Part shown: positions 25,388 to 35,302 of the stretch, piece after piece
Position numbering within the stretch: the first letter of the stretch is position 1
Layout of the letters: each line of letters starts with the position of its first letter
Origin: Acidobacteriota bacterium
GTDB lineage: Bacteria > Acidobacteriota > Terriglobia > Acidiferrales > UBA7541
Direction of reading: 5' to 3'
Assembly (NCBI GenBank): GCA_003225315.1
Contig: QHZD01000045.1
Location: 27,652-91,651, forward strand
DNA length: 64,000 bases
Translations under genes and position numbers: made by a program
The notes under the pieces: generated by a model
Told to the model about the DNA's origin: nothing
The model's input: only the letters and a program-made list of their open reading frames with translations
The model's database searches: none

Positions 25388-25507
25388 ATCTTACGTCCCG
25401 GAGGTCGATCCTCGGCGCGCGGGCCACTTGTTTTCAATCTCTTCTTGTGGGCAGGCGCGATGTTAATAGGCAATTTCCATCTTTTCAGCAAGCATAACTA
25501 ACGAGGG

Positions 25508-25546
25508 TGCCCCGCCCTTCGGGTTTGGTTTTTCGAAGGGTGGGCA
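25508..25546. repeat. REP-like inverted repeat
   Basis: TGCCCCGCCCTTCG is followed after 12 bases by CGAAGGGTGGGCA, an imperfect hairpin between two convergent genes (rhodanese and ridA). No T-tract follows on either strand, so it is more likely a dispersed palindrome than a terminator. Confidence 0.5.
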
Positions 25547-25585
25547 ATTCTCTGCTTCGCACTTTTGTCCATAACGCGCTTGCAC

Positions 25586-25963
25586 CTACAACCCCGCAAT
25601 CACTTCAATCTCCACGAGCGCGTCCTTCGGCAAGCGCGCCACCTGCACCGTCGACCGCGCCGGCGGTGCCGACGTGAAATACTTCGCGTACACTTCATTC
25701 ATGGTCGCAAAATCGTTCATATCCTTCAGAAAAACCGTCGTCTTCACCACGTGATGCAAATTTGAACCTGCCGCCTCCAGAATTCCTTTCACGTTCTCAA
25801 GCGTCCGTTCCGTCTGCTGACGGATTTCCGCTCCGGCCATCTCCCCGGTCTTCGGATCCAGCGCTACCTGCCCGGAGACGTACAAGAATCCGTTCGCCCG
25901 GATCGCTTGCGAATACGGCCCGATGGGTTTTGGCCCCCTGTCGGTCAGAATCACGTCTCTCAT
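25586..25963 (-). CDS. ridA: RidA family enamine/imine deaminase
   Basis: The 125-residue protein matches the RidA/YjgF family: [20 protein letters not shown] near the N-terminus, GNVKG-like [12 protein letters not shown], and the C-terminal signature [24 protein letters not shown] with the substrate-binding arginine. RidA hydrolyses reactive 2-aminoacrylate-type enamines. Its start overlaps the stop of the upstream gene by four bases (ATGA), so the two are coupled. Confidence 0.95.
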   Translation of the reverse strand: MRDVILTDRGPKPIGPYSQAIRANGFLYVSGQVALDPKTGEMAGAEIRQQTERTLENVKGILEAAGSNLHHVVKTTVFLKDMNDFATMNEVYAKYFTSAPPARSTVQVARLPKDALVEIEVIAGL

Positions 25964-27432
25964 GGTGCGCTCTCCTTTTCAGGTTTGGTCGTCGTCGCGG
26001 CTGTTTCCCGGTAGCGCATGCGAAACTCTTCCGGCACTCCCGGCCGCTTCATCCATAACCGCACGAACTCGGCGGTACTCTGATGTGTTTCCTGATCGAA
26101 AGCGGCAATCAAGTCACTGAGTTCCAAGTCTCGCTCCCTGCGAGCATACAGCATGTGGCTGATCGCTTTTCGAAACACGTCGCGCCCATAGCGGTCCTGC
26201 AACGCATAGAAAAAAAGAAAGCTCTTTGCTCGCACCACGGCTGGCTCTTCCGGTCGGCGGGCTGCAACATCGTCCGGGATCAATTGCAGTGCTCGCCGAA
26301 TCGTTTCCATGCGCGAATCCGTTCCTTCCGCGGCTTCTCGGCCAATCGACGCCGCAAACGCCGGAAGCGCGGAGAGCGGAGGCTCCCGCTCGAGGAATCC
26401 TGGATTCTGCGCGTAACCGAGCCGGCTCGCAGCCAGCGATGGAGCCGCTGCCACCGCGAGTTTTGGCATGCCCTCGTTGAGATCCACCATCAGCGTGTCC
26501 GGAGAAACCATTTCGGCAGAGACGCTCTCCTTTTCTTCGCCCAACAGCTTGGCTATCGTTGCATTAAGATTCGTGAAGCATCCAGGCGTCAACGGGCATT
26601 CCACAATCCATGTTGTGGATGAATCCTTGCTGCGCGCCCCGAACATGGAATCGTACGCTTCCATCGTTCGAACGAGTGCATCGCTTGCTCCACGCAACCC
26701 CGCGGCCTCCTGCGCCTTGCGCGTCCACAAAGTAATCTTTTCCTTGCCGCCGATTTCCGAGTACGTGTAGCGTCCCGCGATCACGAAGGGATAATGGTCG
26801 TTCACGCTTTGCGCTGCGCGGATATTCATCTCTCCGTTCCTGCGCGAAGTTCTCGTTTGCCGGCCGCTGGTGTGCACCAGAAATCCATCCGGCACGCTGA
26901 CATTCATTTCCCATTTCTTCGGCGGCACTCCGCCTGTGGCAAACAGGCCTCGCGACGGCAGCAATTCCGGACTCCACCCCTCGGCTGGCAGAAAAAAAGC
27001 ATCCGCAGTAAAGCTCAAGGCCGTCTCGCCCGTCGCTGCCGGTAAATACTCCACGGAGAGACGCAAAGTGTGCCGCGCGGAGACCTTCCACTGCTGCGGA
27101 AGTGAAATCAGTGCGTTTCGCGGGCGCTCCGTCGAAACTCCTGTTGTGAGCAACGTTGCATCCCAGGTAGCGTGCGGCTCCTCAAAATGGAAACGCCGCC
27201 GTCCCGGCAGGCGCAATTCCAGTTCGCTGAGCGGCTGGTTGCCGGTATTCCTCAGCGCGTATTCCGCCTCGATTCGAATGCGCGGCTCCGGAGCCGGAAC
27301 AAACTGCACGCGCAACTGCTGCCTTTCGATGGTGTAACCGGGACCAAGCGGCGCAACGCACCCCGCCGTCCCGAGGGCCACCATTGCAGAAAGGGCTGCA
27401 TACGCAAGACGCGACTGGACTCGAGCGCGCAA
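25960..27432 (-). CDS. Lipoprotein with degenerate M1-peptidase-like architecture
   Basis: The 490-residue protein begins with a lipoprotein signal (start at TTG 27432; lipobox ALGTAGC). It has an N-terminal beta domain resembling the M1 aminopeptidase bowl ([21 protein letters not shown]) and a central region (FLVHTSGR..., [14 protein letters not shown]). The helical C-terminal half contains [15 protein letters not shown]. No HExxH zinc motif is present, so it is probably a non-catalytic relative or the similarity is superficial. The longer TTG at 27474 is possible. It is coupled to ridA by a four-base overlap. Confidence 0.6.
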   Translation of the reverse strand: MRARVQSRLAYAALSAMVALGTAGCVAPLGPGYTIERQQLRVQFVPAPEPRIRIEAEYALRNTGNQPLSELELRLPGRRRFHFEEPHATWDATLLTTGVSTERPRNALISLPQQWKVSARHTLRLSVEYLPAATGETALSFTADAFFLPAEGWSPELLPSRGLFATGGVPPKKWEMNVSVPDGFLVHTSGRQTRTSRRNGEMNIRAAQSVNDHYPFVIAGRYTYSEIGGKEKITLWTRKAQEAAGLRGASDALVRTMEAYDSMFGARSKDSSTTWIVECPLTPGCFTNLNATIAKLLGEEKESVSAEMVSPDTLMVDLNEGMPKLAVAAAPSLAASRLGYAQNPGFLEREPPLSALPAFAASIGREAAEGTDSRMETIRRALQLIPDDVAARRPEEPAVVRAKSFLFFYALQDRYGRDVFRKAISHMLYARRERDLELSDLIAAFDQETHQSTAEFVRLWMKRPGVPEEFRMRYRETAATTTKPEKESAP

Positions 27433-27597
27433 AGCAATTTGATTGTATCGGGGAAAAGTCAGAAGCAAAAGCAACGCGCCACAGTCTGCAGCCTTCGGAA
27501 TTGCCTGCGGCTTTTCAGCTTGTCGCGTTGCGTAAAGATTCCAAGTGCGAGGGCGCTCCGGATTCAGAAAATGCGGAAGATTCGAATCAGAGCGGCG

Positions 27598-28206
27598 CTA
27601 CCTGCGGCGTCCGCGCACACGCTTGAAGTCAGTTCCGGAATGATTGCGCTTGGCTTCGCGCGATGCCGCTTCCTTATCAGCTTGCGCGTCCGTCATGCCT
27701 TCGTTGATGCGCTCGAGAATTTGTTTTTCCGTGAGCCCGGTGTTTTTCAGACGGCCGATTTCCGCGCTGCTCATGGTGCGCTGGCCCTTAAGTCTCCGGT
27801 GCAAAATGAAATCGACGGCGGGATCGGAAAGCCCCACCAGCCGCAGCATAACGGCATCGGTGCTAATAGCGTCCAGTTGATCGACTTTTGCAATTTCCAG
27901 AATCACTGGCTCGGCGTACCCCGCGCGTGCGAGGCCGACAGTGGCATCCGCGCTGCCAAAGGGGTGCTCGTGCTGGTGCGCGTTGGCAACCAGAGTGACG
28001 CAAGCGTCGTCCGTGATCCCTGCTTGTTTCAGTTTTACGAGCTGCGCGACTTCGTTATCGGAAGTGTTCAGTTTTTTCAGATCTTCGACGTTGCTGGACC
28101 ACATTCCCGCCTGATCCAGCGGACGATAATCCGTGAGCGGATGCATATCGCATCCGCTCGTACGGAAGAGGACTACCAACCCGAGAAGTATGAACTTACA
28201 CCGCAT
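27598..28206 (-). CDS. Hypothetical lipoprotein
   Basis: The 202-residue protein has a short signal ending in TSGC (modified cysteine about residue 19). A helical body follows with regularly spaced short repeats (VAQLVKLKQAGITDDACVTL, VDFILHRRLKGQRTMSSAEI, IGRLKNTGLTEKQILERINEG). A basic tail ends in RVRGRRR. The 'K-x-A/T-G-(I/L)-T-x-x' turns look like three copies of a small helical motif. I recognise no named family. It is a single gene upstream of the next lipoprotein. Confidence 0.6.
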   Translation of the reverse strand: MRCKFILLGLVVLFRTSGCDMHPLTDYRPLDQAGMWSSNVEDLKKLNTSDNEVAQLVKLKQAGITDDACVTLVANAHQHEHPFGSADATVGLARAGYAEPVILEIAKVDQLDAISTDAVMLRLVGLSDPAVDFILHRRLKGQRTMSSAEIGRLKNTGLTEKQILERINEGMTDAQADKEAASREAKRNHSGTDFKRVRGRRR

Positions 28207-28392
28207 GATTCCATTCTATCGGGGACAACAGTGAGAGCAGGAAACTGTGCTTTGCAAGGTACCCGTGCGAAAGGACAGGTCGCAAAAACTGACCGAACGA
28301 CAAAGAAAAAATGACGTCATAACATTTTGTGTCGTGATGAATTTGGTGCCGTGTATATTGCGAGTGGAACTCATTTTTGTGGCCGAATCGGA

Positions 28393-30615
<2,223 letters not shown>

Positions 30616-30665
30616 GGTTTAGTTTACGCCGGAAAGGGAGCCTCCGGGCAGAAGCAGGATGGTGC

Positions 30666-30679
30666 GTGACGAGTGACGA
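30666..30679 (+). repeat. Two heptamers of the 35-kb minisatellite type
   Basis: GTGACGAGTGACGA equals two units of the heptamer that is tandemly repeated at 35045-35166. It lies between the rsh start and the 119-bp element. Confidence 0.4.
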
Positions 30680-30711
30680 TCCAGAGGATTAAGAATGAGG
30701 GCAAGAATGAG

Positions 30712-30830
30712 GGCAACCCCACCCCTATGTTTTTTGTAAGTGTTGCATCTAGAGGACTTAGGTTGGGCGTAAGTCCTTTGCTTGCAACACTTGCGGACTG
30801 CCGTGTAAGTGTTGATTTTAAAGGGGTTGG
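30712..30830 (-). repeat. Dispersed 119-bp intergenic element, copy R1
   Basis: The element consists of about 22-nt arms in alternating orientation. One arm (30737-30758, AAGTGTTGCA...GGACTT) is the inverse complement of the next (30771-30792, AAGTCCT...TGCAACACTT), and a third related arm follows near 30805-30826. The 3' side in minus-strand reading is TTACAAAAAAC, then GGGGTGGGGTTGCC. A second copy of the same length and arm order lies at 53408-53526 with roughly 70 percent identity judged by eye. It sits in the leader of rsh. Confidence 0.7.
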
Positions 30831-31021
30831 CAGATGGGCGCTTGACCGCCTCGACCCCTTCCCCTCACCATTTTTGTAAGAGATTGACACGGCAGGGTTT
30901 AGAGGGTGGGGGTCGGCTAAAAATGTGAGAGGAAAGAGCTTAGAGGCGAATCGGTTAGGGGCAGAGAGGAACGTTGAAATCGGAGGGCTTCGGCGAGGGT
31001 GGCGTCTGACTATCATACAAT

Positions 31022-31050
31022 ATATTACCACGAAGTACCGTACTTGTCAA
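31022..31050 (-). promoter_or_regulatory. Near-consensus promoter with palindromic spacer, reading toward rsh
   Basis: TTGACA (31050-31045) and TAATAT (31027-31022) are spaced by exactly 17 bp. Within the spacer is AAGTAC-G-GTACTT, a 13-bp inverted repeat placed where a repressor would block polymerase. Transcription would begin near 31015 and run through the 119-bp element into rsh about 400 bp away. Confidence 0.65.
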
Positions 31051-31125
31051 TTAAAATTTGGAAGTGGTTTAGACTGAACGAGATAGCCTGAGGTGGCCCG
31101 GGCAAATTTCGAGGGGAGTGTGGGA

Positions 31126-31203
31126 ATGACAGCGGTGTACAAGGCCAGGCTCGAGAATTGGAAACGCGAGCTAACGTCAGAACTCGTAAGAAACGGAGGA
31201 TGA
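31126..31203 (+). CDS. Possible 25-codon small ORF
   Basis: The ATG at 31126 is preceded by GAGGGGAG at a good distance and encodes MTAVYKARLENWKRELTSEL plus five more residues. Its stop overlaps the start of a second, 12-codon ORF (31200-31238), itself preceded by GGAGG. A hairpin follows at 31287-31312. It could be a leader peptide pair or the remnant of a lost gene; no family is recognised. Confidence 0.25.
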   Translation: MTAVYKARLENWKRELTSELVRNGG

Positions 31204-31286
31204 AAATGATGCGGCACCCAATCGTAACCAGCGGCTAAGGGCCTGCAACCCGCCAATCAGCACAATTCCTCGCTACACGGATAAAT

Positions 31287-31312
31287 GGGGAGCCTGATTT
31301 CTCAAGCTCCCT
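31287..31312 (-). terminator. Possible terminator behind the secreted three-gene operon
   Basis: GGGAGC and GCTCCC arms with a loop of about 12 bases lie just after the stop at 31327 on the minus strand. They are followed by CATTTATCC, a weak T-rich tail. The same hairpin could end transcripts arriving from the small plus-strand ORFs. Confidence 0.4.
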
Positions 31313-31326
31313 GGTCTGTGTTTGAT

Positions 31327-32214
31327 TTACTTATGTTTGAGGAATCGAATGACTCGCTTTCCGTTCGCGTCCGTCTCGGCTTTTGCTGCTGTGGACAAAC
31401 CCAGACGGTAATCATTCCGATCTGCATCAAAGAGGAGGTTCCACACAAGAATCCCTCGGAAGAATTGACCGCCGTGAGGGGGAGTCCACGAACTTACGCC
31501 GTCTAGTGCTTGAAGCAGAAGCGTTCTCGCGGGAATGTTTGAGCCACCGATAGTAAGCTCCACATCCTGCAAAGGGTCGCTCGAGAGGCCGACGGTGCCT
31601 AAGTAAACTTTCACGCCGCTAGTGGCAGAAAGCGTATCCACAATTAGCCGCAGTGTTTCCCTGGCGCTGCGTTGCAGCACAGGTATGCTGATAACGGTGT
31701 CCAGAAGAACGTCCACTGCTTCGTCTCTTCCCGCGTCATCTCTTCTCGACACGCCAATGACTGCATACCGCCCTTCCGCTTCCTTGCGAACGACGAATTT
31801 GCCGGGGTTGCCGCTGGCATTGTAGTCAGATGCGAGTTTTTGCAGAACCTGCTCCTCCTCGTCCCCCGATGAGACCGTCGCAGGTTCGCGGAAATTACTC
31901 TGAAAGAAGCCGCCCGACACCCGCGTCGCACCCTTGGCGTTCGGATGGTTCGCTCGCCACACGGGGTCAGTGCTATCCACTAGATCGAAATGGCTTCGGT
32001 ATGGCGGTTCTTCAAAGTCAACGGTCCAGCCGTATTCTTGGCTGATGGCCTCAATCGCTTGCCTTAGCGGCCTCGGGTCATTCGCCGTCAAGGTTCCTCC
32101 GGTCCCACGGTGCTCTATGATTCCGGCGTCCATAAAGGACGGTTTTGCCGGGGCCTGTGCCAGGAGTAACGAAGGAACGCCAAGCAGAAAGCAAAAAGCA
32201 AGCATTCGTTTCAT
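31327..32214 (-). CDS. Secreted protein of unknown family (operon gene 3)
   Basis: The 295-residue protein has a clear signal peptide (MLAFCFLLGVPSLLLAQ). The mature part starts with an ALIMENTARY-free acidic region and contains RPLRQAIEAISQEYGWTVDF. Its layout, a helix followed by strands and later LRLIVDTLSATSGVKVYLG, recalls secretin/TonB N-terminal (STN-like) folds, but this is only a resemblance. GGAGG precedes the ATG. It begins one base after the stop codon of the preceding gene. No known family is recognised. Confidence 0.7.
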   Translation of the reverse strand: MKRMLAFCFLLGVPSLLLAQAPAKPSFMDAGIIEHRGTGGTLTANDPRPLRQAIEAISQEYGWTVDFEEPPYRSHFDLVDSTDPVWRANHPNAKGATRVSGGFFQSNFREPATVSSGDEEEQVLQKLASDYNASGNPGKFVVRKEAEGRYAVIGVSRRDDAGRDEAVDVLLDTVISIPVLQRSARETLRLIVDTLSATSGVKVYLGTVGLSSDPLQDVELTIGGSNIPARTLLLQALDGVSSWTPPHGGQFFRGILVWNLLFDADRNDYRLGLSTAAKAETDANGKRVIRFLKHK

Positions 32215-32215
32215 G

Positions 32216-33241
32216 TTATCTTGCCTCCTTCGCTGTCACATGGCGATGGTCGCGCCAAGCCACCACAGAAAACGTGTCCCCAGAATTCAAAGTGCGCGCC
32301 CACCAAGTTGACTGGCGTCCGCTTCGATACGCGAACCCCACCGGAATACCGCACTCGCCATCTCGGCAGACCTCTTCTGAGTTCGGGTTGTTATCGACAG
32401 TGATCGTGATGTCGTCTGTGCGATACTGCCACCAAGTGTTCGCATTGCACATGATCTGCATTCCCTGATGGATGGTTGTTACACATGGGAATGTGACTCC
32501 ATTTGAGGGTCCATTCTGCACGATGTAGTCCAAATCGCCGAGATCCCACCCGATGGAGTCGTACCCCCAGTGGTTGTGTTCAGAAACTCCCGCGACAGTT
32601 CCAACAGTCCATTGGGAACCTTGAACCCCTGGATGTTGCGCAAGCCTTGAGCCGGGCCACCAGCAGGCGTTTGCTCCCGGTGCAGCGTTAACTTCTTGAT
32701 TATAATAACCGTCGAAGCTGTCTCCAGCGGTGTCACTGATAGTCATGTCGAACTGCTCGCGGTAACTTCCCCCGTTAAATCCTTGATCGGTAGTTGCCTC
32801 GGTTGAAGGCGAGAGGCAACCTAGAATGCCGGGACAACCGCTGTTGCCCCAAAATGTGCCCACAACGCTGCAGATGGCATCCCCGTCCCAACACCAAGGA
32901 TACGTTACGCCCGGATCGCCGGACATTTGTTCGTTGTCGGTCACAGAGAAATAACAAGTTGGACAGCCGTTCGCGGAGTAGCTCCAGTGGTCAACGTTGT
33001 CGAGATCATTCTCGGCACCGACGTGATGCGTGGCCGTGTTCATTGGACATCCTGGACCCGGAAAAACGTCGGCATACCCCTGCATTGTAACCGACGTGTA
33101 AATGTTATAACCATCTCGTGAAATGCCGGTGTAAACGCTGAAGTGGGGAGACAATGTTGTCGCGCAGCCTTGGCCGTGCGCTGCAGAGCAGTCCAACAGT
33201 AGTATCAACGATCCGAACAGGAACAGAATCGAGCGGTTCAT
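32216..33241 (-). CDS. Secreted cysteine-rich protein of unknown family (operon gene 2)
   Basis: The 341-residue protein has a signal peptide (ILFLFGSLILLLDCSAAHG) and a mature part rich in Cys, Trp, Tyr, Gly and Asn. Examples are GCPTCYFSVTD, CWDGDAICSV, CPGILGCLSP, NACWWPGS and a late EVCRDGECG. About a dozen cysteines in the mature chain suggest disulfides in an extracytoplasmic fold. Repeated HWxY/HxHWGYDS features hint at carbohydrate or surface contact, but no family is recognised. GGAGG lies before the ATG, which starts three bases after the stop of the upstream gene. Confidence 0.7.
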   Translation of the reverse strand: MNRSILFLFGSLILLLDCSAAHGQGCATTLSPHFSVYTGISRDGYNIYTSVTMQGYADVFPGPGCPMNTATHHVGAENDLDNVDHWSYSANGCPTCYFSVTDNEQMSGDPGVTYPWCWDGDAICSVVGTFWGNSGCPGILGCLSPSTEATTDQGFNGGSYREQFDMTISDTAGDSFDGYYNQEVNAAPGANACWWPGSRLAQHPGVQGSQWTVGTVAGVSEHNHWGYDSIGWDLGDLDYIVQNGPSNGVTFPCVTTIHQGMQIMCNANTWWQYRTDDITITVDNNPNSEEVCRDGECGIPVGFAYRSGRQSTWWARTLNSGDTFSVVAWRDHRHVTAKEAR

Positions 33242-33244
33242 TTT

Positions 33245-33757
33245 TCAGTCCTCCGTCACTTTCATATTTTTCTTTTGCGACACGACAAAGGAATGTATCT
33301 TTACCACGCCTCGGGATGACAACCGCACACTAATCGTGTCCCGCGTGGACTGAACGAGGTCATCGAGTTTCTTCAGCAAAGTGTGGACATCTGTTGTCTT
33401 ATTGCGTGCCGCAGCCGCTGTAGCAGCGTCGTTGTATTCGGACACGAGAGCGTCGTACTTCGCTCTGAAATCTGAAAGGATGCTAACCAAAATCCGTTGA
33501 TCCGTGTCCTCGACGCCAGTTTTCATAAGGTGCGCACGCTGGCGCTTTTGTGCAGCTTCGGTCGGATTTTGGCCTGTCGAAACCGCGACGAGGTATAGGC
33601 GATACGCAACCGAATCTGGAATGAGTTCAGGATGAACCGCACCATCGATTAGGTTTGGTGCGACGTGTTGATGCTGCGGTGGAGATGACTGTGCCCATGC
33701 CCCGAATGCGAACGCGAGCATGAGCACACTTACAACTGCAGTGAGGTACCGAGTCAT
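33245..33757 (-). CDS. Small secreted helical protein (operon gene 1)
   Basis: The 170-residue protein has a signal peptide (VVSVLMLAFAFGAWAQ), then a His/Gln-rich start (QHQHVAPN) and a segment DGAVHPELIPDSVAYRLYL. Two or three amphipathic helices follow (ILSDFRAKYDALVSEYNDAA, VHTLLKKLDDLVQSTRD). AAAGGAG precedes the ATG at 33757. It leads the three-gene operon, and the genes are separated by 1-3 bases, so they are probably translated together. The function is unknown. Confidence 0.7.
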   Translation of the reverse strand: MTRYLTAVVSVLMLAFAFGAWAQSSPPQHQHVAPNLIDGAVHPELIPDSVAYRLYLVAVSTGQNPTEAAQKRQRAHLMKTGVEDTDQRILVSILSDFRAKYDALVSEYNDAATAAAARNKTTDVHTLLKKLDDLVQSTRDTISVRLSSRGVVKIHSFVVSQKKNMKVTED

Positions 33758-33948
33758 GCGTAGCTCCTTTCAGAATTTGCGGGAGCGCGCCGAGGCTAGA
33801 ATCGTGGCAGCATCCGGTTCGCTCGGAACGGCTCGGGCGGGATGCCCCCACGTTCAATAACCGAGCGCTAAAACCTACAGCAACCTCAACTACGTGTCTG
33901 ACTCTAGGAAAACACGGTTCTAAGAGCAAGGCCCAATACAGCGCCAAT

Positions 33949-33974
33949 CGCGCAAAAATGGCGCAGTTTGCGCG
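33949..33974. promoter_or_regulatory. Perfect 8-bp inverted repeat, possible operator
   Basis: CGCGCAAA and TTTGCGCG flank a 10-bp spacer in the region between the AraC-type gene and the secreted operon, about 190 bp upstream of its first ATG. No T-tract follows, so a terminator is unlikely. The neighbouring regulator is the natural candidate to bind it. Confidence 0.35.
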
Positions 33975-34028
33975 TCTTTACAACTTTGCAAGGGCGGCCC
34001 TTGTGTCCGTGTCTCATTCGTGGCTAAT

Positions 34029-34412
34029 TTATATGTTTTCAACCTTGAGCCGCGTGTCTTGTGCATCCAAGAGCTGACGAGCTACACGAAAACGGAGTTC
34101 CTCCGGGGAAGAGCCAGAAGCACGTTTAATTGCTCGTGCGAAAGAACTGGCAGACTTGAACCCCACAGCAAAGCATAGTTCCTTGATCGCCATCGTAGGC
34201 TGAGACGCACAAAGACTTCTAACCCTTGTCAGGAGAATTCCTTCTCGGAGTCGCCTGAAGGTTCCACCGGTTGACGTACTGACTGCTTTCTCGATTGTTC
34301 GTCGGCTGACCTGCAAGTTTTTCGAAATATCCAGGAGCGTTTTCGAAGGGCTTTCGTGCAAACAAATGGATATCTCTTCAAAAAGTAGTCTCCAATCGTA
34401 GGACATGGTCAA
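34029..34412 (-). CDS. Short AraC-type DNA-binding protein
   Basis: The 127-residue protein consists almost only of an AraC/XylS double helix-turn-helix: helix KTLLDISKNLQVSRRTIEKAV for the first and MAIKELCFAVGFKSASSFARAIKRASGSSPEELR for the second. It has no effector domain. Its ATG overlaps the stop of the 80-codon ORF upstream (ATGA). It is encoded 272 bp upstream of the three-gene secreted operon on the same strand and is its likely regulator. Confidence 0.8.
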   Translation of the reverse strand: MTMSYDWRLLFEEISICLHESPSKTLLDISKNLQVSRRTIEKAVSTSTGGTFRRLREGILLTRVRSLCASQPTMAIKELCFAVGFKSASSFARAIKRASGSSPEELRFRVARQLLDAQDTRLKVENI

Positions 34413-34651
34413 CCCTCCCGTATGCCGATCAAACCAGCGTAGTGACGAGAAAAGTGAACCGGGTGGTCGGTCTGAACATCAAATGCTCTTTCGAATGCGG
34501 GGCGGTGGAGAAATTGCGGTACGAAGGAAATAGAGACAGAAAGGACGAGGAGTCTTTGGGCGGCGCGCAAGGACTGGGAGAGGATCGCCGAAATGTGCTG
34601 AACGAACGAAGGATAGAAACGGTGCTTGCGATGGAACATGATATTTGACAT
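34409..34651 (-). CDS. 80-residue ORF coupled to the AraC-type gene
   Basis: The ORF starts with ATG at 34651 behind AAAGGAGC and ends overlapping the AraC-type start by four bases, which argues that it is translated. The product is basic with a moderately hydrophobic segment (LLVLSVSISFVPQFL). No family is recognised. It could be a regulator partner or a small membrane-associated protein. Confidence 0.5.
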   Translation of the reverse strand: MSNIMFHRKHRFYPSFVQHISAILSQSLRAAQRLLVLSVSISFVPQFLHRPAFERAFDVQTDHPVHFSRHYAGLIGIREG

Positions 34652-35002
34652 GGACTTGCTCCTTTCTGAGCGTGAAGGTTTTGAGTGTGAAGGCGGGCCG
34701 GACCAAGGATGGATTGGGGTTACGAGGAAGTTGGCTGAGGCGTTGTGTTCGAGGCAGAGGGGTGGGAGAGGCCGCCAGGGAGATTAGAGGTTGACGTAGT
34801 GGGCTAGACTACGATTTGTTTGTCTGATGTTCTATTTGACGGGCCGTAATTGCCAAAGCCAGCCCTTGTCGGAGGGCAGGATATAGTGATTGGGGGGATG
34901 GTCAATCAGTAGAATGCCGGAGTTGAGGGCAGAGCGGATTACCGAGTTTAGTTATGGGCCGCCTAAAACCTGTAGTTCTAGGTTGAGCCAAAAAGTAAGA
35001 AT

Positions 35003-35026
35003 GCCGGGCTGAAGCCCGGCGCTACG
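35003..35026. repeat. REP-like hairpin
   Basis: GCCGGGCT-ga-AGCCCGGC followed by GCTACG. Perfect 8-bp arms with a two-base loop and a CTAC tail, the same design as elements at 630, 35192 and 44150. Confidence 0.6.
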
Positions 35027-35044
35027 CACTGTAGTAGGAGAGGA

Positions 35045-35166
35045 AGTGGCGAGTGGCGAGCGGCGAGTGACGGGTGGCGAGTGACGAGTGGCGAGTGGCG
35101 AGTGGCGAGTGACGAGTGGTGGGTGGCCGGTGGCGAGTGGCGAGTGACGAGTGACGAGTGACGAGT
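35045..35166 (+). repeat. Heptamer minisatellite, about 17 units
   Basis: The unit is AGTGGCG or AGTGACG with a few variants (AGCGGCG, GGTGGCC, AGTGGTG). Seventeen units run without a phase change. There are no spacers, so it is not a CRISPR array. A two-unit copy lies at 30666. Confidence 0.85.
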
Positions 35167-35191
35167 TTCAAACAAAGCCGAAGAGAGATTC

Positions 35192-35214
35192 CTCAGGCCT
35201 AAAGGCCTGAGCTA
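35192..35214. repeat. REP-like hairpin
   Basis: CTCAGGCCT-aa-AGGCCTGAG followed by CTAC, perfect 9-bp arms. It lies just beyond the minisatellite and before the TPR lipoprotein gene end. Confidence 0.6.
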
Positions 35215-35302
35215 CAACTCGGAATGACCGGTGTGGGCGAGCGGCCGCCCGAGAGGAGCGCCCTAATGAATCGGTTTATTACAGGCGATTTGCGCGGCAG
35301 GC

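Larger units (their letters stand above)
34652..35302. other. Gene-free repeat-rich stretch
   Basis: About 650 bp with no supported gene. It holds an inverted repeat CGTAGT...ACTACG (34795-34813), a REP-like hairpin (35003-35026), the heptamer minisatellite (35045-35166) and a second REP-like hairpin (35192-35214). The apparent minus-strand ORF across the heptamers is repeat translation. Confidence 0.6.

Noticed and set aside
25508..25546. Terminator between the rhodanese and ridA genes
   Set aside because: The hairpin lacks a T-tract on either strand.
25960..27432. Zinc M1 aminopeptidase
   Set aside because: No HExxH motif is present, so catalysis by that mechanism cannot be claimed.
35045..35166. 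CRISPR array
   Set aside because: The units are seven bases long with no spacers, and no cas gene is present.
34978..35175. Minus-strand ORF of 65 codons over the heptamer tract
   Set aside because: It is a translation of the repeat (many Thr-Arg-His-Ser units), a well-known artefact type.
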